From Ruthenibacterium sp. (lineage in GTDB: Bacteria; Bacillota; Clostridia; Oscillospirales; Ruminococcaceae): a stretch of DNA of 16,270 bases. Below the pieces are notes generated by a model, which was not told the DNA's origin, searched no databases, and saw nothing but the letters and a program-made list of their open reading frames with translations. The stretch is from positions 1 through 16,270 of the forward strand of contig JAHHSK010000046.1 of NCBI GenBank assembly GCA_020025255.1, in the 5' to 3' direction. This document shows positions 1 to 7,462 of this stretch, in pieces (position 1 is the first letter of the stretch; each line of letters opens with the position of its first letter). A program made the position numbers and the translations under genes.

Positions 1-1
1 C

Positions 2-25
2 GCTTCCGCTTTGGATGCGATGTAA
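2..25 (+). CDS. Possible 3' end of a rightward gene (partial)
   Basis: The second reading frame is open from the window edge and would end the protein in ASALDAM at a TAA at 23-25. A bidirectional terminator begins just after it, which is what a convergent gene end would look like. Only seven codons are visible, so neither the product nor the reality of the gene can be judged. Confidence 0.25.
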   Translation, partial: ASALDAM

Positions 26-31
26 AATGCC

Positions 32-87
32 AAAAGCCCCTGACAGCCCGCGCGGAGCGTTCCGCATTGGGCTGTCAGAGGCTTTTT
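32..87. terminator. Bidirectional intrinsic terminator downstream of the sulfatase gene
   Basis: Arms 36-49 and 69-82 pair over 14 positions with one mismatch. They are flanked by AAAA on the left and TTTTT on the right, so the hairpin can stop transcription from both sides. The loop contains a small inner hairpin (GCGGA/TCCGC). It terminates the leftward sulfatase operon and probably a rightward gene ending near base 25. Confidence 0.8.
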
Positions 88-124
88 ATTTGCTGCGTTG
101 TTATCTTGTATCGGCTTTCCTTTT

Positions 125-1570
125 TCAGCAGTTCGGCAGAAGGGCATTGGATAGGATCTCCTTCGGCGTACAGCCGACAATCAGCTGCTTTCCGTCGGAA
201 TACCCTTCTTCACAGCCTGCCAGCGTATCAATCAGATGCCCGCGCAGTTCTGCAATCCGCTGCTGATTCTGCGGCTCGTCGATGGCATTCCTTGTTTCAC
301 CCGGATCGTTGACCAAATCGAAATATTGTTCCTCCCCGGTTTGGGAAAACCACACATATTTATCCGTTTTGGTTACGATGAACTGATGCGATTTCTTGCC
401 GTAGACATGCTCACCATGCAGCCATTCGCGGCTGCACCCGTCAAGGATGCTCACTCCGTCCAAGGTCGGCGGAATGGGGGCATCCGCAATATCCAGCAGT
501 GTCGGCATCACATCCCGCAGTTCCACCAGACTTTCATCCACAACACCCTGCCGCCCAATCAGATTTTCCGGCCCGCTTAGGATCATCGGGATATGGATGC
601 TGCCCTGATACGGCACCGATTTACGGTCAAGACAATGGTCGGACAGCATTTCCCCATGGTCGGAAGTAAACAGGATGATCGTGTGATCCATAAGCTTATG
701 CTCGGTCAGCGACATCAGGATACGCCCGATCTGATGATCGACATGTGTGATGCAGGCATAGTACCCAATCATCTGCTGGCGGATCAATTCGGGATCTTTG
801 GGTCCTGTAATGTTGTTGAAGATTCTCCCGGTTTTTTCCAGCAGTTCCACGTCGTCCCAATCCCCCTTTACGGGCGGACGAAGATCCCGATCCTTATACA
901 AATCAAAATAATACGACGGTGCATCGTACGGCGCATGCGGCCGCACAAAGCTTGCCATAAGGAAAAACGGCTGACGCGGATCGCGCCGGCGCAGAAAATC
1001 GATGCTGCGCTGTGCCACCCAGTTTGTGGGATGATATTTTTCCTCATACGGCCAGGGACGTGCTGTCCAGCCATTGCAGTCCATGCCCGTATCGGTCACA
1101 TCGATCTGCGCCCCCAGCTCGGTGCGCAGCCAATGGAAATAATCATCCGCTTCCAACTGATTTTCCTCGCTTGGCACATCCGGGAAACGATATTCATGCA
1201 GATATCCATCGTGCAGCTCCACATTATGAAAGCCCGCATAATGGCGCAGCGGATGCACATGCATCTTGCCCACGCACTGCGTATAATAGCCCGCTTTGGA
1301 AAGCTCGCCCGCCATTGTGCAGCCATAGTTCCAATCCACACGATCCTGATACCCCACACGCCCGGTGCCGCGCTGCGAAAGCCCTGTATGCAGTATCGCA
1401 CGCGCCGGAACACAGGTGGGACAGGATGAATACGCATTGGGAAAATACACCCCTTTGGCTGCCAGCGTATCCAGATAGGGGGTTTTGACATCGGGATGCC
1501 CCGCGATTCCCATGCAGTCGCCGCGCATCTCATCCGTCATAATCAATACAATATTCGGACGTTGTTTCAC
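125..1570 (-). CDS. Type I (formylglycine-dependent) sulfatase, Cys-type, cytoplasmic
   Basis: This is an alkaline-phosphatase-fold sulfatase of 481 aa that would hydrolyse a sulfate ester, probably on a carbohydrate. The formylglycine motif CVPAR is at about residues 53-57. A Cys at this position is what anaerobic radical-SAM maturases (anSME) or FGE convert. N-terminal metal ligands are in TDEMRGD (D13), the active-site GKMH is near K102-H104, and the C-terminal metal motif is SDHGE (D304, H305). I chose the GTG at 1570 because AGGAGG lies 5 nt upstream and the sulfatase fold begins immediately (RPNIVLIMTDE). An upstream in-frame ATG overlapping the preceding stop (TGATG) would add 34 residues translated through a terminator hairpin, which is unlikely. 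No signal peptide or membrane segment is seen, so it should act in the cytoplasm, unlike most glycan sulfatases of Bacteroidetes. It is the last gene of the GH112/ABC operon, behind a terminator. The substrate is not readable from the sequence; sulfated GNB/LNB or a sulfated hexosamine is inferred from context. Confidence 0.92.
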   Translation of the reverse strand: MKQRPNIVLIMTDEMRGDCMGIAGHPDVKTPYLDTLAAKGVYFPNAYSSCPTCVPARAILHTGLSQRGTGRVGYQDRVDWNYGCTMAGELSKAGYYTQCVGKMHVHPLRHYAGFHNVELHDGYLHEYRFPDVPSEENQLEADDYFHWLRTELGAQIDVTDTGMDCNGWTARPWPYEEKYHPTNWVAQRSIDFLRRRDPRQPFFLMASFVRPHAPYDAPSYYFDLYKDRDLRPPVKGDWDDVELLEKTGRIFNNITGPKDPELIRQQMIGYYACITHVDHQIGRILMSLTEHKLMDHTIILFTSDHGEMLSDHCLDRKSVPYQGSIHIPMILSGPENLIGRQGVVDESLVELRDVMPTLLDIADAPIPPTLDGVSILDGCSREWLHGEHVYGKKSHQFIVTKTDKYVWFSQTGEEQYFDLVNDPGETRNAIDEPQNQQRIAELRGHLIDTLAGCEEGYSDGKQLIVGCTPKEILSNALLPNC

Positions 1571-1575
1571 GATAT

Positions 1576-1581
1576 CCTCCT
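1576..1581 (-). promoter_or_regulatory. Ribosome binding site deciding the sulfatase GTG start
   Basis: A perfect AGGAGG on the minus strand sits 5 nt before GTG at 1570. The strength of this site, and its position after the terminator hairpin, argue that translation starts here rather than at the ATG at 1672. Confidence 0.8.
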
Positions 1582-1589
1582 TTTCTGCC

Positions 1590-1629
1590 TTATAAAAAGA
1601 AAGGCCCCGAGTATAACCCGGGGTCTTTC
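1590..1629 (-). terminator. Intrinsic terminator between GH112 gene and sulfatase gene
   Basis: Arms 1599-1609 and 1619-1629 form an 11-bp stem (one G-U pair) with a 9-nt loop. On the minus strand the stem is followed by a T run (complement of 1594-1598). It lies wholly within the 101-bp spacer before the sulfatase. With no clear promoter in the spacer, it probably acts as a partial terminator that lowers sulfatase expression relative to the phosphorylase. Confidence 0.75.
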
Positions 1630-1671
1630 CGAAAAATCCAGCCGGATCGCACAGGCCGGACGCCTGTTTCA

Positions 1672-3831
1672 TCAGATCTCGTACCAGCGAATCTCGTTGG
1701 ATTCCAGATGCAGATCAAAACTGCTGCCGTCGCCTTTGTAAACCGTTGTATCCTGCGGTTCATATGTATTATTCACAACACAGTATTTGCCGTTTTTCAC
1801 ATAGGCATGTACTTCTACATTGTAGTTCGATGAGAACCATTTTGTCAAGCTCTGCTCATCATGGCTTGCCCACAGGATAGCACGATACAGCATGCGGCTG
1901 TTTTCGAACGTATAGGGCAGACCGCTGATGTAAACCGAACGGCCGCTGCCGAATTCGTTTACTGCCATCTGAACCTCTTTATCGCGCTGAATCAGCACAT
2001 CCGTGCCTTCCAGCGCATAGATGTTCTTCTTGCCCTCACCGAAGTTCACATCGCCCTTGCAGTCTTCCAGAATGAAATGGCCTTCTTTTTCATCCCAGTT
2101 GTATTTATCATAGTTGAGCGTGTTTCCGGTTTCCTTTTCCACACCCAGAACCCCTGCCAGCTGCAGGAAACGTCCCTGATACTGGTGTCCGGAAGGCTCA
2201 CCCACACCGATCAGGCCGCCGCCGCGGTGCACAAACGATTTGATCGCACAGGAAATTGCAGGGTCTTCCCACACGTCACCGCCGGTATGCGCCGTATCGC
2301 CGTCCCCGACATTGATGATGACATCAATCGAATCCAGCAGCTTGGGATCCGCCTTGATATCATCAAAGCTGATGAATTTCACATCAAACGGCGCACCGCT
2401 CAGTGCTTCGATCACGCCGGCATAGCTGTAATTCTGCTTTTGATACAGCGCATGGTGCACCATGTGGCAGCCCCAGCTGCGCGCACGACCCCAGCTGTTG
2501 AGCACGGCAACCGTCTTTACGCAGTACGGTGTGGTGCCCTTGATATTGGTGTACAAAAGACGGAATTCATTGCAGACGCTTTCAACATAATCCATGAAGT
2601 CCGGGAACTGCAATGCCAGCTTCAGATATCCGCCGTAGCCGATGCGGTCGATCGGGCTGCGCAGGATCGCGCGGCGCGCTGTCACCCAGTTTTCTTTTGC
2701 TTCGCGCACAGGGTCGCCGCCCTCGTGGAAGGTATCCGGGAAGAAGTACGGCAGGAAACGGCCTTCGGTGTACTTGACGCCCGGGATATCGGAAATCAGG
2801 CGAAGCGTGGAACCGTTGCCGACACTGCCGACCACAGCATCCAGACCAATCGTTGCAAATTCCGGCATGAACGGCTCGGTGCCGATGAAGTGATCACCGA
2901 GGAACATCATCGCTTCACAGCCGAGTTCATGCGTGATATCGACCATTTCCTTGGCAAGCTTTGCAACCTCACGGCGCTGGAAGGCCATAAAGTCCTTGAA
3001 TTCCTTGCTCGGCACACGATACTGGTTATTATAGTAGCCCTGATCCACGATGTATTCCGGACGGAACTTGTAGCCGACTTCTTTTTCAAACTGTTCCAGA
3101 ATGTACGGCGAAACACTGGCGGAATATCCGTACCAATCCACATATTTTTCGCGCTTCATCTCATCGAAAATCAGCGTGAACTGGTGGAAGAACGTGGTAT
3201 AGCGAATGACGTTTACATACGGATGCTCTTGAATGAACTTGCGCAGACGCTCCATGGTGAACTTGTGCGTCTTGGGCTGGCGGACGTCGAACGTGATCTG
3301 ATGTTCAAAGTCTTTCCAACCATTCGTCACGGCATTGTACATGTGCACGGGGTCCCAGATCAGATAGGCAAGAAACGCCACCGTATAATCGTGGAACGGT
3401 TCACTTTCGATCGTGACAACGCCGTCGGCATAGTTCCATTTATCCGTGGGCACAACCTCACCGGTGGTGCGGTCCATAACTTCCCACCAGCGCTTGATGT
3501 CATCGCGCGTGTTGACTTCCATAAGCTCGGGGCTGATGCCCTTCATCAGGGTGATGCCAAGGCTGCTGTCCGCAGCGGTGTGAAAGCCCGTCATGATATA
3601 GCACTGCTGCACCTCATCCGGGTTTGCCTTAGCCCACGCATTATCCTTGCGCGTAGTATAATAGGTGGAATAGATTTTTGCATCCGCATTCTTCAGCTCT
3701 TCCGGAAATTCCGTTCCGTCACAGTCACGGATTGCGTCCGCTCCCCACTTTTCCAAAACTTCCAGCGTTTCCGGAATCACATCCATATCCGTCGGAATGG
3801 TTACACGGCCTTTTTTTAGATTATCACTCAT
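1672..3831 (-). CDS. GH112 1,3-beta-galactosyl-N-acetylhexosamine phosphorylase (GNB/LNB phosphorylase)
   Basis: This 719-aa protein matches the GH112 family over its full length. The family reversibly phosphorolyses Gal-beta-1,3-GalNAc (galacto-N-biose) or Gal-beta-1,3-GlcNAc (lacto-N-biose) to galactose 1-phosphate plus the free N-acetylhexosamine, in the cytoplasm. Recognisable blocks are WGADAIR near residue 30, VVDRTTGEVV-like MDRTTGEVV near 119-127, IWDPVHMYN near 158-166, FLGDHFIGTEP near 310-320 with the general acid D313, YTEGRFLPYFFPD near 354-366, and VGEPSG in the C-terminal beta-sandwich/Rossmann part. From memory of the Bifidobacterium longum enzyme, P161, V162, N166, R210, W233, D313, S336, Y362 and F364 fall at the same numbers here. 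That favours the GNB/LNB type over the galactosyl-rhamnose type. The start ATG has AGGAG about 8 nt upstream. The gene follows the ABC permease gene by 66 bp and is presumably co-transcribed with it. No signal peptide is present. Confidence 0.95.
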   Translation of the reverse strand: MSDNLKKGRVTIPTDMDVIPETLEVLEKWGADAIRDCDGTEFPEELKNADAKIYSTYYTTRKDNAWAKANPDEVQQCYIMTGFHTAADSSLGITLMKGISPELMEVNTRDDIKRWWEVMDRTTGEVVPTDKWNYADGVVTIESEPFHDYTVAFLAYLIWDPVHMYNAVTNGWKDFEHQITFDVRQPKTHKFTMERLRKFIQEHPYVNVIRYTTFFHQFTLIFDEMKREKYVDWYGYSASVSPYILEQFEKEVGYKFRPEYIVDQGYYNNQYRVPSKEFKDFMAFQRREVAKLAKEMVDITHELGCEAMMFLGDHFIGTEPFMPEFATIGLDAVVGSVGNGSTLRLISDIPGVKYTEGRFLPYFFPDTFHEGGDPVREAKENWVTARRAILRSPIDRIGYGGYLKLALQFPDFMDYVESVCNEFRLLYTNIKGTTPYCVKTVAVLNSWGRARSWGCHMVHHALYQKQNYSYAGVIEALSGAPFDVKFISFDDIKADPKLLDSIDVIINVGDGDTAHTGGDVWEDPAISCAIKSFVHRGGGLIGVGEPSGHQYQGRFLQLAGVLGVEKETGNTLNYDKYNWDEKEGHFILEDCKGDVNFGEGKKNIYALEGTDVLIQRDKEVQMAVNEFGSGRSVYISGLPYTFENSRMLYRAILWASHDEQSLTKWFSSNYNVEVHAYVKNGKYCVVNNTYEPQDTTVYKGDGSSFDLHLESNEIRWYEI

Positions 3832-3897
3832 TGCGGTACTCCTAACAAGCAGTTGAATTCTGCTATAAATTGATACTTTTTTGATATGCGCAAAGCA

Positions 3898-4773
3898 TCA
3901 GCCTTTGACGCCGCCGGCCGTAATACCGGCGATGATTTTTTCAGAAAGGAACAGGTAAATGATGAATGTCGGCATAAACACGATCACAACCGCCGCGAAA
4001 AGGCCGCCCATATTACCGTTGCTCTTCATCGCCTGCACCATAGAGAACAGACCCATACCAACGTTTTTCAGCGAATCGGAAGAGGCGAAGATCATCGCCA
4101 TGAAATATTCATTCCACACCGCAAGAAAATTGAAAATACCCACCGTAACAAGCCCCGGCTGCGCAAGAGGCATCATGATCTTCCAGAAGGTGCGGATCGG
4201 AGTACAGCCGTCAATGGCCGCAGCCTCTTCGTAAGTATGGGAAAGCGAGCTGAAAAAGTTCAGCAGGAACGTGGTTGTGAACGGCACGTTCAAGCAGATA
4301 TACAGGATGATCAGCAAACTGCGTGTGCCTGTCAGGTGCATCTGGACAGCTGCGCTGTACAGCGGCAGGATGACCATGATGGACGGAATGCTCATCGCTA
4401 CGATGAAGCAGTTTTTCAGCAGCTTGTTGCCCTTGAACACAAAACGGGCAAGCACATATGCCGCCGGTGCACAGATCAGCTGGATGCCGATGAGTGAAAG
4501 GGATGCATACAGTACGCTGTTCAGAAAGAATACCGAAACATTCTGCGAATTCCATGCAGTGGCGTAGTTTTCAAAATGAAACCCGCTTGCAAATTTCAGA
4601 ACTTCGCCGGTATAGATCTCGCGGCTTGTGGAAAGGCTTGCCGCAAAAATCCACCCAAGAAGAACAAATGTAAATACGACCCAAAAAATAACGATCAGAT
4701 ATGCCGGAAGCTGCGACAGGTGCAATTTGCTGCCGGCTTTCTGCTTTGTTGCCTTAGCCTCTTTGGTTTTCAT
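3898..4773 (-). CDS. CUT1-family sugar ABC transporter permease (MalG-like)
   Basis: This 291-aa membrane protein has a cytoplasmic Lys-rich N-terminus, a first membrane helix at about residues 25-48, and about six hydrophobic segments. The EAA loop that docks on the ATPase is EAAAIDGCTP, starting at E183 and followed by a MPLAQPG stretch, as in the second permease of carbohydrate-uptake (CUT1) systems. GGGAGG lies 9 nt before the ATG. The gene is 15 bp behind the first permease gene and 66 bp ahead of the GH112 phosphorylase, so a beta-1,3-galactosyl-N-acetylhexosamine is the natural candidate substrate. That substrate is inferred only from context. No ATPase gene is in the window, so a shared MsmX/UgpC-type ATPase is expected elsewhere. 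Confidence 0.93.
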   Translation of the reverse strand: MKTKEAKATKQKAGSKLHLSQLPAYLIVIFWVVFTFVLLGWIFAASLSTSREIYTGEVLKFASGFHFENYATAWNSQNVSVFFLNSVLYASLSLIGIQLICAPAAYVLARFVFKGNKLLKNCFIVAMSIPSIMVILPLYSAAVQMHLTGTRSLLIILYICLNVPFTTTFLLNFFSSLSHTYEEAAAIDGCTPIRTFWKIMMPLAQPGLVTVGIFNFLAVWNEYFMAMIFASSDSLKNVGMGLFSMVQAMKSNGNMGGLFAAVVIVFMPTFIIYLFLSEKIIAGITAGGVKG

Positions 4774-4788
4774 CGCCGCAATCCTCCC

Positions 4789-5682
4789 TTACAATTCGAT
4801 TTCGTCATCTTTGATGAGCACATTGAACAACGTAAAGGCAGCCAGCACGCACAGTGCCAGCAGCACACCGACTGCGGCGCCGCTTCCTGCCTTCGTTTCG
4901 GTAATACCCTTTCCGCCGAAAACAAGGTTCATCATGTAAACAATCGGAGCCATGGTGGACATTTCTGAATCCACCGGGCTGAACATCTTGGACCATACGA
5001 AGAAGGTAATGGTATTGATCGTCCAAAATGTGAGGTTTGTTTTGAAAACACTGCGCAGAAGCGGCAGTGTAATGTGGCGGAACTGTCCAACCTTGGAAGC
5101 GCCGTCGATCGTAGCGGCCTCGTACAGATCTGCGGGGATCCGTTCGATGCCGGAAAGAAAAATCAGCATGTAGTAGCCGACTGCGCCAAAAATAAATGCA
5201 ATCAGCATGCTCCAGAACTTCATGTCACTGCTCATCCAGTTAATGGCTTTGCCGCCGAACAGCTTGATGACATGGTTGAAAAGGCCATATTTGCTGCTGA
5301 ACACATACTGTGTCCACATAATAGCCAGAGCCACGGCGCTTACGACGTTGGGCAGATAAATCACTGCGCGAAAGAAGCGTTTTCCCTTGATGCCGCTGGT
5401 AAGAATGACCGCAAACAGCAGGCTGATCGACAGAGTGAAAACACCGCCGACAAACCAGATGCGAAGAATATTCATCATAGCGCGCCGGAACGTAACATTC
5501 GAAATAATATCGATAAAATTCTGCAGCCCCACAAACTGCCAGCTGCTTACAGGGTCAGTGACGTTTTTCACCGCAAACAGACTCATAATCACCGTACGGG
5601 TAACCGGGTACAGGAACATCAGGCAAAATGCCAGCACTGCAGGGGTAAGGAATAGAACGATCATCTTCTTATCCTGCTTCAT
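4789..5682 (-). CDS. CUT1-family sugar ABC transporter permease (MalF-like)
   Basis: This 297-aa integral membrane protein has six predicted helices; the first is at about residues 7-31 and the last at about 268-290. The EAA loop is EAATIDGASK, starting at E188, followed by HITLPLL, typical of the first permease of CUT1 systems. It pairs with the permease encoded next to form the channel fed by the upstream lipoprotein. A GGAGGAAG sequence lies upstream of the ATG, but with a rather long spacing (about 12-15 nt). An intrinsic terminator lies just upstream, between the binding-protein gene and this one. The sugar specificity is inferred from the linked GH112 gene, not from the protein. Confidence 0.93.
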   Translation of the reverse strand: MKQDKKMIVLFLTPAVLAFCLMFLYPVTRTVIMSLFAVKNVTDPVSSWQFVGLQNFIDIISNVTFRRAMMNILRIWFVGGVFTLSISLLFAVILTSGIKGKRFFRAVIYLPNVVSAVALAIMWTQYVFSSKYGLFNHVIKLFGGKAINWMSSDMKFWSMLIAFIFGAVGYYMLIFLSGIERIPADLYEAATIDGASKVGQFRHITLPLLRSVFKTNLTFWTINTITFFVWSKMFSPVDSEMSTMAPIVYMMNLVFGGKGITETKAGSGAAVGVLLALCVLAAFTLFNVLIKDDEIEL

Positions 5683-5707
5683 TGTTCTAAAACACTTCCT
5701 CCGTTAT

Positions 5708-5742
5708 AAAAAAAGGATACGGCGGCGACTGCCGCCGTATCC
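5708..5742 (-). terminator. Intrinsic terminator/attenuator between binding-protein and permease genes
   Basis: A perfect 12-bp stem (5715-5726 with 5731-5742, 4-nt loop) is followed on the minus strand by seven T (complement of 5708-5714). In ABC operons, a hairpin here usually lets only part of the transcription continue, so the lipoprotein is made in excess over the permeases. That role is family knowledge; the hairpin itself is directly visible. Confidence 0.88.
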
Positions 5743-5767
5743 GGTGTGTGTCTTAAATCAAAACGAT

Positions 5768-7069
5768 TTATTTGTACAGAGCATCCATTTCTGTTACGAA
5801 GCCCTGTGCATCCAGGCTGCCTTCAAACAGCTTGTTGATCAAGTCGTTGATTGCTTCCTTCAGGTCTGCATTTTCATTCAGGCCCATGTTCCATTCGTAA
5901 GCATCGGTCTGTGCATTGAATGCTTCACGGACATTGGCGATCATTTCCGGCCACTGTTCGTTGCGGGTATCTGCCGGGATGCCGTTGCTTTCCAGAGCCA
6001 TCTTCTGGTCAAATTCGCCGCTGGTTACAGCCATGATGAAATCAAATGCTTCCTGCGGATTTTCGGATTTCTTGTTGACAGCCATAGCCTGTGCGCCGAT
6101 GTTTGCAACGGTGCTGGGATCCTTGTCCTCTGCTGTCATGGTCGGGAAGTTGAACATGCCCCATTCTTCGTCCAGCTCAACGTTGCCCTCTTTCATGTTG
6201 TTGGTGATTTCACCCGGGACCCAAGAAGCGTTGACAACCATAGATGCTGTGCCCATGCCCAGTTCGTTTTCGCCTGCGGGGTATGCATCGGGAGCTGTTT
6301 CGCTCAGGTAGCCTTTTTCACGCAGATCAACCACAAACTGTGCTGCCTGCTTTGCCTGTTCGGATTCTGCCCAGCCGCCGTTCTTAGAAAGTTCCTTCAC
6401 GCCATCTTCGCCAACCATACGGGCAAGGATGAAGCCGAAGGTATACATGGTGTAAGCATCGTCCTGTGCAAGCGGGGTGTAGCCTGCATCTTTCAGCTTC
6501 TGGCATACATCCATGAATTCTTCCCAAGTTTTGGGCTCTTCCGTGATCTTTGCTTTTTCAAACGAGCTCTTGGTGTAGAAAACGCCGGAAGTGTACGGCT
6601 GATAGGGGATGCCCACCAGTTCACCTGCCCAGCCGCGAACTGCTGCGGGCAGTGCTGCAACGGCAAAATCTTCATAGCCGGCTGCCTTTGCCATATCTTC
6701 CAAGCTCAGGCAGTTGTCTGCAAACTGCTGAGAAATGCGCTGGAAGTCGTCGTCGAAGACGTCGATCTTTTCCCCTGCATCCAAAGAAGCCTTCAGAACC
6801 GTGGTGATGTCGCGGCCCTTCCATTCGATCTTAACATGTACGCCGGTCTTTTCCTCATAAGCAGCTGCTGCTTGTTTGATGACCTCGCTCTGGGGCTCGC
6901 CATCATTCCACATGGACCAGTAAACAATTTCCTTATCGGATGCTGCGGATACGCTTTCCGATTCCGGTGCTTTGGATTCTTCCGAGCTTGTGCTGGTTGT
7001 AGTGCCGCCGCAGGCAACCATGCTGAATGCCATGACAGCGGACAGAAGCAACGCCATTACTTTTTTCAT
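5768..7069 (-). CDS. Extracellular sugar-binding lipoprotein of a CUT1 ABC transporter
   Basis: This 433-aa substrate-binding protein begins MKKVMALLLSAVMAFSMVAC, a lipoprotein signal peptide with the lipid-modified Cys at position 20. A Ser/Thr/Glu-rich linker (about 22-45) follows, then the mature domain opening with IVYWSMWNDGEP. Features of the family-1 fold include IDVFDDDFQRI and several tryptophan-rich strands. I used the internal ATG at 7069 because AGGAGG lies 10 nt before it; an upstream in-frame ATG would add 15 residues ahead of the signal peptide. It should capture the oligosaccharide outside the membrane and hand it to the two permeases encoded downstream. The linked GH112 gene suggests GNB/LNB-type disaccharides, but the ligand cannot be read from the sequence. 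A clear promoter and putative regulator repeats precede the gene. Confidence 0.95.
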   Translation of the reverse strand: MKKVMALLLSAVMAFSMVACGGTTTSTSSEESKAPESESVSAASDKEIVYWSMWNDGEPQSEVIKQAAAAYEEKTGVHVKIEWKGRDITTVLKASLDAGEKIDVFDDDFQRISQQFADNCLSLEDMAKAAGYEDFAVAALPAAVRGWAGELVGIPYQPYTSGVFYTKSSFEKAKITEEPKTWEEFMDVCQKLKDAGYTPLAQDDAYTMYTFGFILARMVGEDGVKELSKNGGWAESEQAKQAAQFVVDLREKGYLSETAPDAYPAGENELGMGTASMVVNASWVPGEITNNMKEGNVELDEEWGMFNFPTMTAEDKDPSTVANIGAQAMAVNKKSENPQEAFDFIMAVTSGEFDQKMALESNGIPADTRNEQWPEMIANVREAFNAQTDAYEWNMGLNENADLKEAINDLINKLFEGSLDAQGFVTEMDALYK

Positions 7070-7167
7070 TGCGAAGTTTCCTCCTTGAAAATGTTTTTTC
7101 GTGATATCGGGCATATTTTTTGTTCTGCAGATCCTGTCCCGACCCCAGATCTGCTTGCTACACTCTT

Positions 7168-7196
7168 AGCATACTTGCTTCTGCACACTTATTCAA
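7168..7196 (-). promoter_or_regulatory. Sigma-A promoter of the ABC/GH112 operon
   Basis: On the minus strand TTGAAT (complement of 7191-7196) and TATGCT (complement of 7168-7173) are separated by 17 bp. The imperfect -35 fits an activator-dependent promoter. The start of transcription would be about 90 nt before the lipoprotein ATG. A second possible promoter, TTGAAA (7239-7244) with TATAAA (7217-7222) and 16 bp between, lies upstream and overlaps the direct repeats. Confidence 0.55.
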
Positions 7197-7203
7197 GGTC
7201 ACT

Positions 7204-7231
7204 TATTGACATAGATTTTATATATATTGAC
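7204..7231. promoter_or_regulatory. Putative AraC-type operator: direct repeats 21 bp apart
   Basis: TATTGAC occurs at 7204-7210 and 7225-7231, exactly 21 bp start to start. That is two helical turns, the classical spacing of AraC-family half-sites. The proximal copy lies just upstream of the -35 element of the operon promoter, suited to activation by the divergently encoded regulator. A shorter repeat, CACTTATT (7186-7193 and 7200-7207), overlaps the same promoter. The site assignment is inference from spacing and position. Confidence 0.5.
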
Positions 7232-7363
7232 TTTAAAGTTTCAAAAAAGTAAAAAATAATGAAATCATCGCCATTAAGTTCTATTTTTTATGGAAATTCA
7301 CCTTCGCAGTCGAACGATATGCACTAAAATTTACCTTTTTTGAATTTCATTACTGTCTGTTTG

Positions 7364-7392
7364 TTGACGGATATCCGCATCCGTGCTACAAT
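7364..7392 (+). promoter_or_regulatory. Sigma-A promoter of the AraC-family gene
   Basis: TTGACG at 7364-7369 and TACAAT at 7387-7392 are separated by 17 bp, each one base off consensus. Transcription would begin near 7399, giving a leader of about 60 nt before the chosen ATG at 7463. Confidence 0.7.
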
Positions 7393-7462
7393 CGTTACAA
7401 AAGTGTAGCTTATTGTGCACCTGTTTGTTGCTTCAACCGATGAAAAGGAGAACCGTGAAATC

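Larger units (their letters stand above)
7070..7462. other. Divergent intergenic region between the ABC operon and the AraC-type gene
   Basis: This A+T-rich spacer holds the lipoprotein ribosome site, the operon promoter (7168-7196), the 21-bp direct repeats (7204-7231), the regulator promoter (7364-7392) and the regulator ribosome site. Between 7232 and 7363 I see only an 8-bp inverted repeat (GAAATTCA 7293-7300, TGAATTTC 7341-7348), which may be chance in such sequence. No credible gene or RNA is seen. Confidence 0.7.

Noticed and set aside
1861..3819. A 652-codon open frame on the plus strand opposite the GH112 gene
   Set aside because: The minus strand encodes a clear full-length GH112 enzyme with operon spacing and a ribosome site. 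The plus frame has no recognisable domain and is its antisense shadow.
1672..3831. GH112 enzyme as galactosyl-rhamnose phosphorylase
   Set aside because: The active-site positions I can recall match the GNB/LNB enzyme. This is not fully excluded without a tree.
7067..7114. An upstream ATG for the sugar-binding lipoprotein, adding 15 residues
   Set aside because: It would place polar residues before the lipoprotein signal peptide, and the internal ATG at 7069 has AGGAGG at the right distance.
5387..7252. A 621-codon plus-strand open frame across the permease and lipoprotein genes
   Set aside because: It runs antisense to two well-supported genes, through a terminator and a promoter, and is rich in Cys/His/Phe without domain order.
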